Shown: positions 62,701 to 64,000 of the stretch, piece after piece | Layout of the letters: each line of letters opens with the position of its first letter | Position numbering within the stretch: the stretch's first letter is position 1 | Origin: Ricinus communis | Taxonomy: Eukaryota > Streptophyta > Magnoliopsida > Malpighiales > Euphorbiaceae | Reading direction: 5' to 3' | Length of the DNA: 64,000 nt | NCBI RefSeq assembly: GCF_019578655.1 | Contig: NC_063260.1 | Location: 11,410,501 to 11,474,500, forward strand | Notes under the pieces: generated by a model | What the model was told of the DNA's origin: nothing | Database searches by the model: none | What the model saw: the letters and a program-made list of their open reading frames with translations, nothing else | Position numbers and translations under genes: made by a program

Positions 62701-63975
62701 TGAATCTTCAGGGTATGCAGATTTTGTGATCATTCTCTGCTTGTCAAACTCTATTTGTATTGCTGTTTATTTAATTGCCATGAGAGCCAAACTTGCACTG
62801 GAATATGATCTTGCAACAGATTATGTTAATGCCTGAGATACTGTTCTTACTCTTGTAAGAAAATTGACTACATTGTGGAATGTGCAACTACTGCATAAAA
62901 TGCAACATTTGTTTTCTGCTATGTGGTTCCATGGCTTCAATGAAATCGTTGTTTACTGATGAGAACCTTGGTAGCTATCTACTGAAATATGGAACTGTTA
63001 ATATTTGTATTTTGGAGATTTACAGTCTAATCTTTTCATTTACTGTGATAGCTGTTAGGTTTTGTTGATCCTGTATTTTATTATCATCAGGGCTTTTGCA
63101 GATTGGCTTACAAGTTAGAAGATCTTGAATTCTTATTGTGGTATACTGGTTGTTGCAGCTGGCATTGTACTTTTTCTTATTGTGGAGAAGGTGGTTAGAT
63201 ATGTTGAAGGTAACTCTACTGGAGCTTATGCATGGAATCATGGTCATCACCACCACCATCGTAAGAGCAGCAAGAAGTTGAAAGATGATGATGATGCTAA
63301 TGATGTGATTCCATCTCAACCTCTGAAAGAAATTGAAGGAAAAGGGTCAGATGAAATTTCAGACAACTCCTTGAATGGGGATAGTAATTCAACAGAACAG
63401 GAATCTCTTCTTCGGAAGGTAGGCTGAGAATTAACAAATCATTATTTGTTCTGCAACTTTAAGCAGTAGAAGATCAACTCTCTGGTAAAATTGCTGCCAG
63501 AAAGAGGCCCACATGCTTTGGTTCAGTTTAAACCCAAAAAGCTTTGAGGCCAGAGAGGGTCAAGAGTTATAATCGGGTCTATGCACAATGCATAAGAGAT
63601 AAACAGACAAATAAAAGCTCTTGTATTTTATTTGCTTTGCATAATGCAGTAGCCAAAACTTTGACAATGGCTTATCTCAATGTGATAAAAATTACTGATA
63701 TGGAAAAGAGCATGAATCCTTAAATGATTTATCCTCTCAGAAAATGTTTAACTCCAAATCAAGTAATTCCTGTAATTAACCCAATGCATTTCTGCCGACT
63801 TGAATTGATGTATTTATATCCTGCAGAGAAAGACTACCATTGATGGCAAAAAAGATATATCAGATATCGATGGTACAGATGGCTCTACTACTAATAAATC
63901 ATTGATTGAGAAGGAAACTGCTCAGGCACCATCGAATTTGGTGTTTGGTTATCTAAATCTTTTTTCTGATGGTGT
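59776..63975 (+). CDS. IAR1: IAR1/ZIP7 (KE4)-type zinc transporter, 5' part
   Basis: An endomembrane ZIP-family zinc transporter, related to animal ZIP7. In Arabidopsis, loss of IAR1 gives resistance to auxin conjugates. Seven exons are visible: 59776-60106, 60835-60918, 61113-61162, 61553-61604, 62006-62125, 63159-63418 and 63827-63975; the rest lies beyond the window. A signal-like hydrophobic segment (FCFLLLVLLFFIDLCFA) precedes two His-rich stretches in exon 1. Exon 2 encodes the first transmembrane helix. DAFLHQLPHAF (exon 4) belongs to the second, and another His-rich block (exon 5) precedes the third helix LAGIVLFLIVEKVV. Exon 7 runs into a one-base frame loss just before the expected SDGV motif. 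The start is the first ATG of this frame after an upstream stop-containing leader. Confidence 0.9.
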
Positions 63976-64000
63976 TGTAAGTATGTGTTCCTTTCTTTCT

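Noticed and set aside
1..64000. CRISPR arrays, bacterial operons, organellar inserts
   Set aside because: No regularly spaced repeats, no ribosome-binding-site gene strings and no plastid or mitochondrial gene blocks were seen.

Overview
The window is AT-rich eudicot nuclear DNA. The genes have many introns, with GT-AG junctions in the models apart from one GC-AG case, and they belong to plant families. They are separated by long AT-rich spacers holding LTR retrotransposons, MITE-like and SINE-like repeats and (TA)n microsatellites. From remembered protein similarities I would guess a Malpighiales-type dicot, but nothing in the sequence proves it. I found no bacterial, viral, organellar, CRISPR or tRNA content.

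Layout. 1-4543: a Ty1/copia retrotransposon on the minus strand, cut by the window edge, with one 279 bp LTR, a tRNA-Met type primer site and a damaged gag-pol. 5101-12203: a complete non-autonomous Ty3/gypsy-like element on the minus strand. It has 1269 bp LTRs, 5 bp target duplications and gag plus protease only, with no integrase or reverse transcriptase (the TR-GAG type). A GC-rich block and two polypurine tracts, each preceded by a similar hairpin, lie in its 3' half. 12209-14990: AT-rich spacer with a possible hAT-type MITE.

Genes, with exon models built by joining splice sites so that every phase closes: a small purple acid phosphatase (14991-17938, minus, 7 exons, 328 aa); an annexin D5-type protein (23563-26325, minus, 6 exons, 316 aa); a type I inositol polyphosphate 5-phosphatase of the IP5P5/BST1 group (33697-36381, plus, 7 exons, 427 aa); a J18-type cyclin (37319-42680, plus, 9 exons, 249 aa, with an 18 nt microexon, a GC-AG intron and a 3.2 kb last intron); a MAP65 microtubule cross-linker (49812-54446, plus, 11 exons, 600 aa); a MALE STERILITY 1-type PHD protein (55558-58200, minus, 3 exons, 652 aa); and the first seven exons of an IAR1/ZIP7-type zinc transporter (59776 to the window end, plus). 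A 34-codon single-membrane-span ORF with a strong start context lies just upstream of IAR1.

The genes do not form a pathway; this is ordinary plant gene order. MAP65 and MS1 are convergent, and MS1 and IAR1 are divergent. The observations most worth following up are the duplicated hairpin-polypurine modules of the gag-only element, the small membrane ORF in the IAR1 leader, and an apparent one-base deletion in the last visible IAR1 exon.
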